From Polaribacter haliotis (lineage in GTDB: Bacteria; Bacteroidota; Bacteroidia; Flavobacteriales; Flavobacteriaceae), in NCBI RefSeq assembly GCF_014784055.1, contig NZ_CP061813.1:2986001-3050000 (forward strand): 64,000 nt of DNA, read 5' to 3'. The notes beneath the pieces are model-generated. The model did no database searches, was not told the DNA's origin, and was given only the letters and a program-made list of their open reading frames with translations. A program made the translations under genes and the position numbers. Numbering within the stretch: position 1 is the stretch's first letter; each line of letters begins with the position of its first letter. Below, in pieces: positions 42,944-52,127 of the stretch.

Positions 42944-43474
42944 TTATATTTGAAAATATATTTCTTTTAATTTTTTTAATGCTCTGTGTGTTTTCACTTT
43001 TACAGCATTTTCGCTACTGCCAATAATCTGGGCAATTTGATCGTATTTTATTTCCTGAAAACGATGCATTACAATTAATTCTCTTTCGGAACTTTTTAAC
43101 TTTAACAAAGCTCTTTGTAAATGGTCTAATTCTTCTTGTTTACTTTCGGAAACTGCTGTTTCGTTAGAACCTAATAAATCGTCATCAATTTCATTTGTTC
43201 TTTCTTTTTTTGTTTTTTGGTAATATGTGGAAAAAATGTTTCTTGCAATTGTAAAAATCCAAGCTGCAAAATTTCCGTTTTTATAAGATGCTTTGTATTT
43301 AATTACTTTTAAAAAAACATCTTGTGTTAAATCTTCACTTACCATTTTATTATGTACCATTTTATTAAAAAAATTATATATACGTACATGATATCTATCA
43401 AATAGAATGGTTAACAAATCTAATTTGCCATCTGCAATCTCTAACATTATTTCCTCGTCAGTTAAATGTTTCAA
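42944..43474 (-). CDS. ECF-type RNA polymerase sigma factor
   Basis: A 176-residue sigma-70-family protein with region 2 (LFDRYHVRIYNFFNKMVHNKMVSEDLTQDVFLKVIKYKASY … FAAWIFTIARNIFSTYYQK) and region 4 (LLKLKSSERELIVMHRFQEIKYDQIAQIIGSSENAVKVKTHRALKKLKEIY). Regions 1.2 and 3 are absent, as expected for ECF sigmas. First gene of the operon sigma, anti-sigma, DUF4097 protein. The stimulus is unknown, presumably envelope stress. Confidence 0.93.
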   Translation of the reverse strand: MKHLTDEEIMLEIADGKLDLLTILFDRYHVRIYNFFNKMVHNKMVSEDLTQDVFLKVIKYKASYKNGNFAAWIFTIARNIFSTYYQKTKKERTNEIDDDLLGSNETAVSESKQEELDHLQRALLKLKSSERELIVMHRFQEIKYDQIAQIIGSSENAVKVKTHRALKKLKEIYFQI

Positions 43475-43560
43475 TGGTTGGTGTGGTTGGTTTCTATTCT
43501 TAAAACCTTCAATTTACAAAAAGGTTACATTTTTATTTAAAAAATATGAAAGCAAAAAAA

Positions 43561-43586
43561 AAATCCTGAGTGTTAACTCAGGATTT
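43561..43586 (-). terminator. Terminator after mscL
   Basis: Stem AAATCCTGAGT / ACTCAGGATTT with loop GTTA. On the minus strand it is followed by a run of Ts (A-run at 43554-43563). It lies 25 bases downstream of the mscL stop. Confidence 0.85.
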
Positions 43587-43610
43587 TAAATATTTTAAGA
43601 AAATAAGTTC

Positions 43611-44021
43611 TTATTTTTTAGCTAATAAATCTCTAATTTCAGCTAATAAATCTTCTTGACTTGGTCCTTTTGGAGCTTCAGGAGCTGCTTCTTCTTTCTT
43701 TTTCATTTTATTGTATGCTTTTATCATCATAAACATAACAAAACCAACAATAATTAAATTGATAATTGTATCAATCCAAGCACCATATAAAATTGCATTT
43801 TCTGGAGTTGCTACTTTTCCAGCGGCATCTACAACTGCTTCAGATAAAACATATTTTTTATCTGCTAAACTAACACCACCTGTAAACATACCAACAATAG
43901 GCATAACAATATTACTAACAAAACCTTTAACAACTGCGCCAATTGCGCCAGCCATAATTACTGCAACTGCGAATTCAATTACATTCCCACCAGTAATAAA
44001 TTCTTTAAATTCTTTTAACAT
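43611..44021 (-). CDS. mscL: Large-conductance mechanosensitive channel
   Basis: A 136-residue channel that opens under membrane tension to vent solutes during osmotic downshock. The N-terminal FKEFITGGNVIEFAVAVIMAGAIGAVVKGFVSNIVMP is the pore helix, a second helix lies at about 80-102 (IDTIINLIIVGFVMFMMIKAYNKM), and the C-terminal helix is charged. The periplasmic loop (KKYVLSEAVVDAAGKVATPENAILYG) has typical length. Monocistronic with its own terminator. Confidence 0.96.
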   Translation of the reverse strand: MLKEFKEFITGGNVIEFAVAVIMAGAIGAVVKGFVSNIVMPIVGMFTGGVSLADKKYVLSEAVVDAAGKVATPENAILYGAWIDTIINLIIVGFVMFMMIKAYNKMKKKEEAAPEAPKGPSQEDLLAEIRDLLAKK

Positions 44022-44069
44022 TATATTCTATTTAAATGGTTAATTAAGTTGCTAAAGTAATAAAAATTA

Positions 44070-45170
44070 TTATTTTTTTAACACTTTTTTAACTCTTTGC
44101 GAAATTGCAGTTAAAGTTTCGTAGACAATTGTTTCAGAAACATTTGCAATATGCTGTATCATATTCTGGTGATTAAAAAGAACAACTTCATCTCCTTCTT
44201 TACAATCTATTTTAGAAACGTTTACCATAATCATGTCCATACAAACATTTCCAATTATAGGTGCTTTTTGGTTATTGATTAAAACATACCCTTTTTTATT
44301 CCCCAATTTTCTAGACAAACCATCTGCATGACCAATAGGAATTGTTGCCGTTTTTGTAGGTCTTTTTGCAACGAAAGCTCTATTATAACCTACACTTTCG
44401 CCTAATTTAATTATATGAATTTGAGAAATAATAGATTTTAAATTGTGTGTATTCTTAAGTTGAGAAGTTTCTTTTTCGTCATTTCCAAAACCATACAAAC
44501 CAATTCCAATTCTAACCATATCAAATTGAGCTTTTGCATAATTAACTACTCCAGAAGTATTTAAAATATGCAACATAGGTTCATAACCTAAATGTTTATA
44601 AAACTCTTGTGCTATGTAAGCAAAATTATTAATCTGGTTGATGGTAAAATCTTGTTCTTCTAAATCTTCACTTGCGGCTAAATGAGAAAATAAAGATTGT
44701 ACTTTTACGTGATTTGTTTCTTTTAAATCAGAGATGATTTTTGGAATATCTGTATGCCAAAAACCTAATCTATTTAAACCTGTATTAAATTTTATATGAA
44801 TAGGATAATTCATTAAAGGAGCATCGTCTGCTAATTTTAAAAAAGCATCAAATATTTGAAAATTATATAAATTAGGTTCCAATCTATAATCTACAATGTC
44901 TTGTAAATTTTGAATATGAGGATGTAAAACTAAAATAGGAGTTTTAACACCTGCTTCACGAAGTGCAATTCCTTCATGAGCATAAGCAACCGCAAAATAA
45001 TTTACTTTATCTTCTAAATATTGGGCAACTTGCACGCCATCACTTCCATAACCAAAAGCTTTTACAACTGCTAAAACTTTGGTTTCTGGTTGTAATTTAT
45101 TTTTGAAATAATTTAGGTTATGGTCTAAAGCATTTCCATCAATTTCTAAAACTGTAACGTGATTATTCAT
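44070..45170 (-). CDS. alr: Alanine racemase
   Basis: A 366-residue PLP enzyme supplying D-alanine for peptidoglycan. The PLP lysine is Lys37 in [14 protein letters not shown], the catalytic tyrosine is in [10 protein letters not shown], and [13 protein letters not shown] plus [11 protein letters not shown] are conserved. The ATG at 45170 gives the normal N-terminus ([13 protein letters not shown]) and overlaps the end of tdk by eight bases; the frame from 45197 would intrude 35 bases into tdk and is rejected. Confidence 0.95.
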   Translation of the reverse strand: MNNHVTVLEIDGNALDHNLNYFKNKLQPETKVLAVVKAFGYGSDGVQVAQYLEDKVNYFAVAYAHEGIALREAGVKTPILVLHPHIQNLQDIVDYRLEPNLYNFQIFDAFLKLADDAPLMNYPIHIKFNTGLNRLGFWHTDIPKIISDLKETNHVKVQSLFSHLAASEDLEEQDFTINQINNFAYIAQEFYKHLGYEPMLHILNTSGVVNYAKAQFDMVRIGIGLYGFGNDEKETSQLKNTHNLKSIISQIHIIKLGESVGYNRAFVAKRPTKTATIPIGHADGLSRKLGNKKGYVLINNQKAPIIGNVCMDMIMVNVSKIDCKEGDEVVLFNHQNMIQHIANVSETIVYETLTAISQRVKKVLKK

Positions 45171-45786
45171 CTGTAGAATTTTCTTTTTTAGAGACAATTT
45201 CTTCCTTTTGTTTTTTTAACGCTTTATAGTATGCAGCTCTACTTAAAGGCTCATATTCTTGCATTTCACCCAACATTACAATCTTATCATTTTGGGCTTT
45301 TCTAAAACTATAATGCGCTAAATTTCCTGTGTGTGTACAAACTGCATGTACTTTGGTGACGTATTCTGCAGTTGCCATTAAAGCTGGCATTGGTCCAAAA
45401 GGATTTCCTTTAAAATCCATATCTAAACCAGCAACAATTACACGAACGCCTCTATTTGCCAAGTCGTTACAAACTGCTACAATTTCATCATCAAAAAACT
45501 GGGCTTCATCTATACCAACAACATCTACATCTGTAGCTAAAAGTCTAATATTAGAAGAAACAGGAACAGGTGTTGATCGAATTCTATTGTCATTATGAGA
45601 TACAACTTCCTCCTCATCATAACGTGTATCTACAGCAGGTTTAAAGATTTCTACGCGCTGTTTTGCAAATTGTGCACGTTTTAAACGCCTAATTAATTCT
45701 TCTGTTTTACCAGAAAACATAGAACCACAAATTACTTCTATCCAACCAAATTGTTCTGTGTGATTTACTGTATTTTCAAGAAACAT
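45163..45786 (-). CDS. tdk: Thymidine kinase (type II)
   Basis: A 207-residue enzyme that phosphorylates deoxythymidine for salvage. The P-loop [14 protein letters not shown] lies near residues 21-34, the Walker B-like [11 protein letters not shown] follows, and the lid/substrate region is [18 protein letters not shown]. In most type II kinases that region contributes cysteines to a structural zinc; here only one cysteine (VCTHTG) remains, so the zinc site appears lost. Co-translated with alr through an eight-base overlap. Confidence 0.95.
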   Translation of the reverse strand: MFLENTVNHTEQFGWIEVICGSMFSGKTEELIRRLKRAQFAKQRVEIFKPAVDTRYDEEEVVSHNDNRIRSTPVPVSSNIRLLATDVDVVGIDEAQFFDDEIVAVCNDLANRGVRVIVAGLDMDFKGNPFGPMPALMATAEYVTKVHAVCTHTGNLAHYSFRKAQNDKIVMLGEMQEYEPLSRAAYYKALKKQKEEIVSKKENSTDE

Positions 45787-45805
45787 TTTGTAATTTTAAG
45801 CGTTA

Positions 45806-45813
45806 TATTTTTG
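45806..45813 (+). promoter_or_regulatory. -7 element before the conserved acidic protein gene
   Basis: TATTTTTG matches TAnnTTTG exactly, about 75 bases before the ATG at 45888, in the intergenic region shared with tdk. Just downstream an inverted repeat GTAAC-N5-GTTAC (45813-45827) could be an operator; this is only suggestive. Confidence 0.4.
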
Positions 45814-45887
45814 TAACTTTACGTTACTTTGAGTTTCAACAAATTTATGAATATTTACGAGTAAAAATTAAATTCAACTTACAACTT

Positions 45888-46760
45888 ATGCACAAAAAAT
45901 TAGAAGCCGATTTAATAAGTTTAGCACACAGCATCTTACAGATGAAAAATAAAGACAATGTGTTTTTATTGAAACAAAAATCGAAAGAGATTTACGAAAA
46001 ACTATCTGTTTTAGCATTTGTTGAAGAATATGTAAACTCTACAGTGAATATAAAAGAATCCAAAGAAGAGTTGTTGGATAAAGTTGAAAAAGCATTCGAA
46101 AAGAAAGATATTGCTTTAGAAGAAATTGTTGAAGAAAATTCAGAAGAAACTGTTATACATAATTTAGAAGACGAATATTTAGAAGTAGATAAAACAGAAA
46201 TTTTAGAGCAACCTTTTGATGAATTAGAAGAAATTTTAGCATCGGAACCTATCGAAAATGAAGAAACAAGCGAGTATTTAGAAGTAGAAAGTGAAAATAA
46301 AATAGATGAAAAGGTTGATTTCACAAAAGAAGAAGCTCCTTTTACTTTAGAGGAAGTTAAAAAGATTCATGAAGAAAATAGCGCTTCTCCAACCAGTTTT
46401 AAAGACGATCCAAAAGATGTTGGCGAACGTAATTCTTTAACATTAGAAGAAGAATTACAGGATACAATTCCTGTAGATGTTATGGCAAATTTATTTGAGC
46501 CAGCAAAACCAAAATCTTTAAATGATAGATTATCTGGCAATATTCAAATTGGTTTAAATGACAGAATTACTTTTGTAAAGAATTTGTTTGAAGGAAGTCA
46601 AGAAGATTTTAATAGAGTTGTTTCTCAATTAAACACAACCAAGACAGAAAAAGAAGCCAAAAAGTTTATCAATAAAATGGTGAAACCAGATTATAATTGG
46701 ACAAAACACGAAGAATTAGAAGCGCGTTTTATGGAAATAATAGAACGTAAATTCGCTTAA
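45888..46760 (+). CDS. Conserved acidic protein of unknown function
   Basis: A 290-residue soluble protein. The N-terminal ~70 residues are helical (LEADLISLAHSILQMKNKDNVFLLKQKSKEIYEKL…), the middle (about 75-195) is strongly acidic and repetitive in EE/LE/EV, probably disordered. The C-terminal ~85 residues form a compact basic helical domain (SLNDRLSGNIQIGLNDRITFVKNLFEGSQEDFNRVVSQLN … INKMVKPDYNW). That last domain looks like a family I recall as widespread and unnamed in Bacteroidota. No signal or membrane segment. Divergent from tdk. Confidence 0.85.
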   Translation: MHKKLEADLISLAHSILQMKNKDNVFLLKQKSKEIYEKLSVLAFVEEYVNSTVNIKESKEELLDKVEKAFEKKDIALEEIVEENSEETVIHNLEDEYLEVDKTEILEQPFDELEEILASEPIENEETSEYLEVESENKIDEKVDFTKEEAPFTLEEVKKIHEENSASPTSFKDDPKDVGERNSLTLEEELQDTIPVDVMANLFEPAKPKSLNDRLSGNIQIGLNDRITFVKNLFEGSQEDFNRVVSQLNTTKTEKEAKKFINKMVKPDYNWTKHEELEARFMEIIERKFA

Positions 46761-46868
46761 AAAGATTGAAAATTTTGAGTTTAAAATTCAAAGTTGAACA
46801 AGCTTATCATTTCGACTTTATAGAGAAATCTTTTATACAATTATACATCTAAACAATTACACAGAAAC

Positions 46869-47849
46869 TTGAAACCTGTTTTAATTCATACACATTTTCA
46901 CAAACGCAGAACTGGAGTTACCAGAAGTATCGAAAATGTTTTTCCTTTTTTTTCTGATGAATATGAGGCTTATATTTATGGAAATACTGCAAAAGGCAAA
47001 AATATTTCTTTTACGGAATTAAAGAAAATATTGTTTTCAAAGAGAGAAGTTGTGGTGCATTGTCATAGAAATAACGAAATTATTCGAATGCTTATTTTCA
47101 GGGCTTTGGGTGCAAAATTTAAGTTGATTGCTACACGTCATGCAGAATCTAAACCATCTAATCTTACTCTAAAATTATTAAAAAGTGCAGACAAAGTTGT
47201 TACGCTTATAAAATCGATGAGCGATAATTTAGGTATTAAAAACACTATTGTTGGTCATGGAGTAAATGTTTCTGAATTTATTCCGAAGGAAAACGTTTCG
47301 TTAGATAATATTCAACAAGAAAATATCATTTTGTGCGCAGGAAGAGTTAGAAAAGCAAAAGGACAAGTTGTTTTATTAGAAGCTTCCAAAATTTTAAAAG
47401 AACACAAAAATTGGGCATTGGTAATTGTTGGTAAAGTTGATAAACCAGATTTTTTATCAGAATTAAAAGCAATTGCAAAAAAACATTCCGTAGAAAATCA
47501 AGTTTATTTTATTGATGAAACTTCGGATATTGTTTCTTATTATCAGGCATCAAAAATTGTGGTTGTACCCAGTTTTTCTGAAGGATTTTCTTTAGTTACA
47601 GCAGAAGCCATGTCTTGTGGATGTTCTGTAATTGCTACTAAAAATGTAGGTGTGCATTCCCAATTAATTCAAGATAAAAAAGATGGTTATTTATTTGAAG
47701 CTGGAAATATAGCTGAATTAGAAACTATTTTGCAACAAAAAATAAGAGCAGAATTACCACTTTTAGGAAACGAAGCAAGAGAAACGATTCTTAAAAATTG
47801 GAGTGCTAAAAAAGAGGCAGAAAATTTAATGGAGGTTTATAAAAGTTAA
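46869..47849 (+). CDS. Glycosyltransferase family 4 protein, UUG start
   Basis: A 326-residue GT-B glycosyltransferase. The N-terminal HTHFHKRRTGVTRSIENVFPFF is the acceptor-side Rossmann start. The C-terminal half carries ILCAGRVRKAKGQVVLLEA, ALVIVGKVDKP and the donor site VVVPSFSEGFSLVTAEAMSCGCSVIATKNVGVHSQL. The only start upstream of these motifs is TTG at 46869 (TTG AAA CCT). The first internal ATG lies far downstream. It may belong to lipopolysaccharide or capsule synthesis, although no such cluster surrounds it. Confidence 0.88.
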   Translation: MKPVLIHTHFHKRRTGVTRSIENVFPFFSDEYEAYIYGNTAKGKNISFTELKKILFSKREVVVHCHRNNEIIRMLIFRALGAKFKLIATRHAESKPSNLTLKLLKSADKVVTLIKSMSDNLGIKNTIVGHGVNVSEFIPKENVSLDNIQQENIILCAGRVRKAKGQVVLLEASKILKEHKNWALVIVGKVDKPDFLSELKAIAKKHSVENQVYFIDETSDIVSYYQASKIVVVPSFSEGFSLVTAEAMSCGCSVIATKNVGVHSQLIQDKKDGYLFEAGNIAELETILQQKIRAELPLLGNEARETILKNWSAKKEAENLMEVYKS

Positions 47850-47859
47850 ATAGAATGCC

Positions 47860-47987
47860 ATTCCTGCGAAGGCAGGAATTTAAACTACCTCAAATAAATG
47901 AGCTTTAAAAAAAATAAAAATTAATGAAATATTAAACCCTAATTACTTTTTTGGACAATTTGTATGGATTCCTGCCTTCGCAGGAAT
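47860..47987. repeat. Paired inverted hairpin repeats, 128-bp element
   Basis: ATTCCTGCGAAGGCAGGAAT (47860-47879) and its exact reverse complement (47968-47987) border a 128-base segment. Each end is itself an 8-bp-stem hairpin. Decayed copies appear at 33283-33300 and 34535-34559. The element lies between the convergent glycosyltransferase and ArsC-like genes, where the hairpins could stop transcription from both sides. Confidence 0.8.
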
Positions 47988-48025
47988 GACAAAAAGAGTT
48001 TTTATTTGTGAATTAGTGGAAAATT

Positions 48026-48373
48026 CTACCCAATTTTATTCTTCAATTCTGCCACAACTTTCTTACTATTTCCAATAAAAATTTCATTATCAACAATAAA
48101 AACAGGTCTTTTTAAGAATGTGTATTCATCTAAAATAAACTGTCTGTAATCTGCTTCCGATAAAGTTTGGTTTTTCAAATCCATAGATTTGTACAATTTT
48201 GCACGTTTGTTAAACAAGTCTTCATAACTTCCAGAAAGTTTGTACATTTCTTCCAATTGAGCAACGTTTACTGGGTTTGCTTTTATTTCTTGACGTTCAA
48301 AACCATCTGTATTTACTTCTTTTAGAATTCTTCTACAGGTATCACAAGTTTGCAAAAAATAGACTTTCTTCAT
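48026..48373 (-). CDS. ArsC/Spx-family protein (arsenate-reductase-like)
   Basis: A 115-residue thioredoxin-fold protein with CDTCRRIL at residues 10-17 and a C-terminal RPVFIVDNEIFIGNSKKVVAEL. The family includes glutaredoxin-dependent arsenate reductases and Spx-like regulators. The CxxC motif resembles Spx, but Spx's RNA polymerase-binding signature cannot be confirmed. No ars operon is nearby, so a role in arsenic resistance is unlikely. Its promoter region (42 bases) is shared with the divergent DinB gene. Confidence 0.85.
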   Translation of the reverse strand: MKKVYFLQTCDTCRRILKEVNTDGFERQEIKANPVNVAQLEEMYKLSGSYEDLFNKRAKLYKSMDLKNQTLSEADYRQFILDEYTFLKRPVFIVDNEIFIGNSKKVVAELKNKIG

Positions 48374-48415
48374 TATTTATATCATTATATTTACAGTCCA
48401 AAATTAACAATAAAA

Positions 48416-48871
48416 ATGAAGAAACAATTCCATATTTTAAGAAAATCGAGAGCTTTAACTTTAAAAACAATTGAAGGCTTAACGTTAGAGCAATTAAATA
48501 AAATACCTGAAGGTTTTAAAAATAACATTGCTTGGAATATTGCACATTTAGTAGTTACACAACAATTATTACATTACAAATTATCTGGCTTAAACTGTTT
48601 ATGTCCAGATGAATTAATTGAAACACATAGAAAAGGAACTTTTCCAACAAAAGATTTTACACAAGAAGAATTTGATGAGGTTTTAGACCTTTTTGCAGGT
48701 TTACCAGATACGTTAGAAGAAGATTATGAAGCTGGAATTTTTAAGGAATATCGAGAATATCCTACAAGTACAGGTGTAGATTTAGATTCTATGGACATGG
48801 CTATTCCTTTTAATAATTTTCATGAAGGTTTACATGTTGGAATTATTTTTTCAATTAAAAAGTTTATATAA
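48416..48871 (+). CDS. DinB family protein
   Basis: About 151 residues from the ATG at 48416. The longer frame (48350) overlaps the divergent ArsC-like gene and adds 22 unlikely residues. A four-helix DinB/YfiT-like bundle is suggested by IPEGFKNNIAWNIAHLVVTQQLLHYK, with the first histidine in NIAHLVVTQ, and the last conserved histidines in NNFHEGLHVGIIFSIKKF, which would form the metal site. Reaction unknown; many DinB proteins are thiol transferases. Six bases precede the antiporter gene, so they form an operon. Confidence 0.87.
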   Translation: MKKQFHILRKSRALTLKTIEGLTLEQLNKIPEGFKNNIAWNIAHLVVTQQLLHYKLSGLNCLCPDELIETHRKGTFPTKDFTQEEFDEVLDLFAGLPDTLEEDYEAGIFKEYREYPTSTGVDLDSMDMAIPFNNFHEGLHVGIIFSIKKFI

Positions 48872-48877
48872 TTTTCT

Positions 48878-50143
48878 ATGGATTATTTTCTAATTGCCAC
48901 TGTTTTAATAGTGCTTTCTGCAGTTTTCGGTTATATAAATACCAAATTTTTAAAGCTACCAACCACAATTGGTTTAATGCTGATAACCATTGTTTTTACA
49001 CTGGCTGTTTTTGTGTTAAGCTATTTTGATGATACTTTATTAATCAAAGAAAGAGAATTGATTACAAGTATCGATTTTAAAACAGTTTTATTAGATGTAA
49101 TGTTGAGTTTTCTATTGTTTGCAGGTGCTTTACATACTAATTTTCAGCAATTAAAAATTCAAAGAAAACCAGTTTTAATTTTCGCGACTCTTGGAACTTT
49201 AATTTCTACTTTTTTAGCAGGATTTTTCGTTTTTTATGTATTAAAAATGATTCATTTAGATGTCGACTTTATCTATTGCCTATTATTTGGGGCATTAATT
49301 TCGCCAACAGATCCAATAGCCGTTTTAGGAATTATGAAAAAAGTAGGCGCTCCCAAAAATTTGGAAACCAAAATTGTTGGAGAATCGCTTTTTAATGATG
49401 GAGTTGGAGTTGTTATTTTTTTAACAATCTATCAAATTGCAAAAGGAGGAACAGAAATTTCTGCAGGTCATATAGCAGAATTATTTTTTGTTGAAGTTGC
49501 AGGAGGAATTATTTTAGGGTTGTTAATTGGTTGGATAACTTATAGATTATTAAAAAGTATAGACGAATATGATACTGAAGTAATTATAACATTAGCTGCA
49601 GTTATGGGTGGAACTTTAATTGCACAAAAATTACATGTTTCTGCACCTTTAGCAATGGTAACAGCTGGTTTAATTGTAGGTACAGATACTGTAAGGAAAT
49701 CTTCTATGAGCGTTATTACAGAACAATATGTAGATAAGTTTTGGGAGTTGTTAGACGTACTTTTAAACACCATTCTTTTTGTAATGATTGGAATGGAAAT
49801 TTTAGTTTTAACTTTTGATGCAACCTACATTTTAGCAGGTTTTATTATAATTCCTGTGTTGCTTTTAGCAAGATATATTTCTTTGTTATTGCCGATAAAA
49901 ATCTACGCAAAGAAATTAGATTTTGTTCCAAAAACGAATTTAATTATGACTTGGGGAGGTTTACGTGGTGGAATTTCAATTGCATTAGCGTTAAGTCTTA
50001 CAAGTGATATGGAACGAGATTTGTTTTTAGTAATTACTTATATTGTTGTTGTGTTTTCAATTTTAATACAAGGATTAACAGTAGGTAAATTAATAAAGAA
50101 GTACGCAAAAGAAACAGAGATAATAGAAGTAACTTCACATTAA
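48878..50143 (+). CDS. Na+/H+ antiporter, CPA1/NhaP type
   Basis: A 421-residue membrane transporter with about 12 helices. The ion-binding stretch FGALISPTDPIAVLGIMKKVGAP, the SLFNDGVGVVIFLTIYQIA helix and the TWGGLRGGISIALALSLT signature define CPA1 Na+/H+ exchangers. It would exchange cytoplasmic sodium for protons, consistent with a marine habitat. There is no long C-terminal regulatory domain. It is 14 bases upstream of the PLP enzyme gene. Confidence 0.93.
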   Translation: MDYFLIATVLIVLSAVFGYINTKFLKLPTTIGLMLITIVFTLAVFVLSYFDDTLLIKERELITSIDFKTVLLDVMLSFLLFAGALHTNFQQLKIQRKPVLIFATLGTLISTFLAGFFVFYVLKMIHLDVDFIYCLLFGALISPTDPIAVLGIMKKVGAPKNLETKIVGESLFNDGVGVVIFLTIYQIAKGGTEISAGHIAELFFVEVAGGIILGLLIGWITYRLLKSIDEYDTEVIITLAAVMGGTLIAQKLHVSAPLAMVTAGLIVGTDTVRKSSMSVITEQYVDKFWELLDVLLNTILFVMIGMEILVLTFDATYILAGFIIIPVLLLARYISLLLPIKIYAKKLDFVPKTNLIMTWGGLRGGISIALALSLTSDMERDLFLVITYIVVVFSILIQGLTVGKLIKKYAKETEIIEVTSH

Positions 50144-50157
50144 ATAATTTCTATAGA

Positions 50158-51309
50158 ATGAAGTTTAATACCAAAACAATTCACGGAGGTCAAAAACCAG
50201 AAGAAAAAACTGGGGCTGTTGTGCCACCTATATTTCAAACTTCTACGTTTTCACAATTTAGTGCTGGAGAAAATCAAGAATATAGTTATTCCAGAGGTTC
50301 AAACCCTACAAGAACTGCGTTGGAAAAAAGTTTGGCTTCTTTAGAAAACGGAACACATGGTTTTGCTTTTTCCTCTGGTTTAGCTGCAATAGATTGTGTT
50401 TTAAGAACATTAAAACCCGGTGACGAAATTATAGCAGGAAACGATTTGTATGGAGGAACTTACAGGTTATTTACAAAATTATTCGAAAAATACGGATTGG
50501 AATTTACATACGTAAATATGGATTCTGATAAGGATATTTTAAATGCAATTTCTGAAAATACAAAATTAGTTTGGTTAGAAACACCAACAAACCCCACATT
50601 AAAAATAGTAGATATTGAAGCAATTTGTGTTGCAGTAAAAAATGTGAATACAGATATTTTAATTGGAGTAGATAATACATTTGCAACGCCATATTTACAA
50701 CAACCTTTAAATTTAGGAGCAGATATTGTAATGCATTCTGCAACAAAATATTTAGGAGGGCATTCCGATTTAATAATGGGAGCTTTAGTTGTAAAAGATG
50801 CAAAATTAGCAGAAGAAATTCATTTTATACAATTTGCAGCAGGTGCAATTGCAGGGCCAATGGATTCTTTTTTAGCATTAAGAGGCATAAAAACTTTGCA
50901 TATTAGAATGCAGCGTCATTGTGAAAATGCTATTGAAGTTGCTCAGTTTTTAAAAAATCATCCGAAAGTTGGTGCTGTTTATTTTCCGGGTTTAAATGAC
51001 CATCCAAATCATGAGATTGCTAAAAAACAAATGAAGAATTTTGGTGGTGTTGTTTCATTTACTCTAAAGGATGAAAGCAAAGATGCCACTTTTAAATTTT
51101 TAGAAAATATAAAACTTTTTACCTTGGCAGAATCTTTAGGAGGTGTGGAAAGTATGGTAAATCATTCAGCAACAATGTCTCATGCATCAGTTACAAAAGA
51201 AGCGCGTTTAAAAATGGGAATAACAGATTCTTTAATGCGTTTAAGTGTTGGAATTGAAGATATAGAGGATTTGTTAGCAGATTTAGAGAAGGCTTTAAAG
51301 TTAAAATAA
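50158..51309 (+). CDS. Cystathionine gamma-synthase/lyase family PLP enzyme
   Basis: A 383-residue Cys/Met-metabolism PLP enzyme. Motifs are SYSRGSNPTRTALEKSLASLENG (PLP phosphate region), VWLETPTNPTLKIVDIEAI, the PLP lysine in DIVMHSATKYLGGHSDLIMGAL near residue 200, and TLAESLGGVESMVNHSATMSH. The family holds cystathionine gamma-synthase, beta- and gamma-lyase, which sequence cannot separate reliably. Length is typical. Confidence 0.93.
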   Translation: MKFNTKTIHGGQKPEEKTGAVVPPIFQTSTFSQFSAGENQEYSYSRGSNPTRTALEKSLASLENGTHGFAFSSGLAAIDCVLRTLKPGDEIIAGNDLYGGTYRLFTKLFEKYGLEFTYVNMDSDKDILNAISENTKLVWLETPTNPTLKIVDIEAICVAVKNVNTDILIGVDNTFATPYLQQPLNLGADIVMHSATKYLGGHSDLIMGALVVKDAKLAEEIHFIQFAAGAIAGPMDSFLALRGIKTLHIRMQRHCENAIEVAQFLKNHPKVGAVYFPGLNDHPNHEIAKKQMKNFGGVVSFTLKDESKDATFKFLENIKLFTLAESLGGVESMVNHSATMSHASVTKEARLKMGITDSLMRLSVGIEDIEDLLADLEKALKLK

Positions 51310-51344
51310 TAATTGATTTAGTTTTTTTAAGGGATTGAGTAAGT

Positions 51345-51415
51345 GCGTTAGGGATTGAAATGACATCCTTTTTGCTTTTTTGCAAAAAGATACAATGGAA
51401 AGCCCGCTCGAACGC
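51345..51415 (-). repeat. Hairpin repeat element, distant third copy
   Basis: On the minus strand the element is GCGTTCGAGCGGGCTTTCC, ATTGTATC, an 8-bp hairpin (CTTTTTGC/GCAAAAAG at 51368-51375 and 51382-51389), GGATGTCATTTCAATCCC, TAACGC. GCGTT/AACGC at its ends are inverted repeats. The layout (C-rich word, hairpin, CAATC-word, TAA) parallels the elements at 18821-18905 and 34365-34476, though the bases differ. It lies between the convergent PLP-enzyme and deoxynucleoside-kinase genes. Confidence 0.6.
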
Positions 51416-51449
51416 CCAAAAAAAATAAAAATTTATGGATTTTATTTTA

Positions 51450-52064
51450 CTAAAACAATCCGTTAATTTGAGAATCGATTCTGTCTATAATATAGCCTAA
51501 ATCTTCTTGATTGTCTACAAAATCTAAATTATCGACATCTATTACTAATAATTTTCCTTTTTTGTAAGTAGAAATCCAAGCTTCGTAACGTTCGTTTAAT
51601 CGGCTTAAATAATCGATAGAAATAGAGTTTTCGTATTCTCTACCTCGTTTGTGAATTTGCCCTACCAAAGTAGAAATATCCGCACGTAAATAAATGAGTA
51701 AATCTGGTGGAGAAACTAAGTTTTCCATCAATTCGAATAGAGAGCTGTAATTGCTGTAATCTCTATTGGTCATTAGCCCCATTGCATGTAAATTGGGTGC
51801 GAAAATATGGGCATCTTCGTAAATTGTTCTATCTTGGATAATGTTATTCCCAGATTCTCTTAACTCTAAAATTTGACGAAAACGACTGTTTAAAAAATAT
51901 ACTTGCAAGTTAAAAGACCAACGTTCCATTTCTCCATAAAAATCGTCTAAATATGGGTTTTCATCTACAGATTCGTAATGAGGTTTCCATTTGTAATGTT
52001 TGGCTAAAAGTTTGGTTAGCGTAGTTTTACCAGCGCCAATATTTCCTGCAATTGCAACGTGCAT
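51450..52064 (-). CDS. Deoxynucleoside kinase
   Basis: A 204-residue dNK-family kinase. The P-loop AIAGNIGAGKTTLTKLL starts at residue 5, YESVDENPYLDDFYGEMERWSFNLQVYFLNSRF is the substrate region, and RTIYEDAHIF and PPDLLIYLRADISTL follow. It phosphorylates deoxynucleosides for salvage; nucleoside preference cannot be told. It is separate from tdk in this genome. Confidence 0.92.
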   Translation of the reverse strand: MHVAIAGNIGAGKTTLTKLLAKHYKWKPHYESVDENPYLDDFYGEMERWSFNLQVYFLNSRFRQILELRESGNNIIQDRTIYEDAHIFAPNLHAMGLMTNRDYSNYSSLFELMENLVSPPDLLIYLRADISTLVGQIHKRGREYENSISIDYLSRLNERYEAWISTYKKGKLLVIDVDNLDFVDNQEDLGYIIDRIDSQINGLF

Positions 52065-52127
52065 ATTTAAAGTATATAAGATTAAAAAGGGATGCTAAAG
52101 TACGCATTTTTTGCAATTTTAACAGAA

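Noticed and set aside
47860..47987. Insertion sequence
   Set aside because: The ends are inverted but the 128-base interior has no transposase frame; at most a non-autonomous element.
48026..48373. Arsenic-resistance operon
   Set aside because: The ArsC-like protein has no arsR, arsB or acr3 neighbours; Spx/ArsC family membership alone does not show arsenate reduction.
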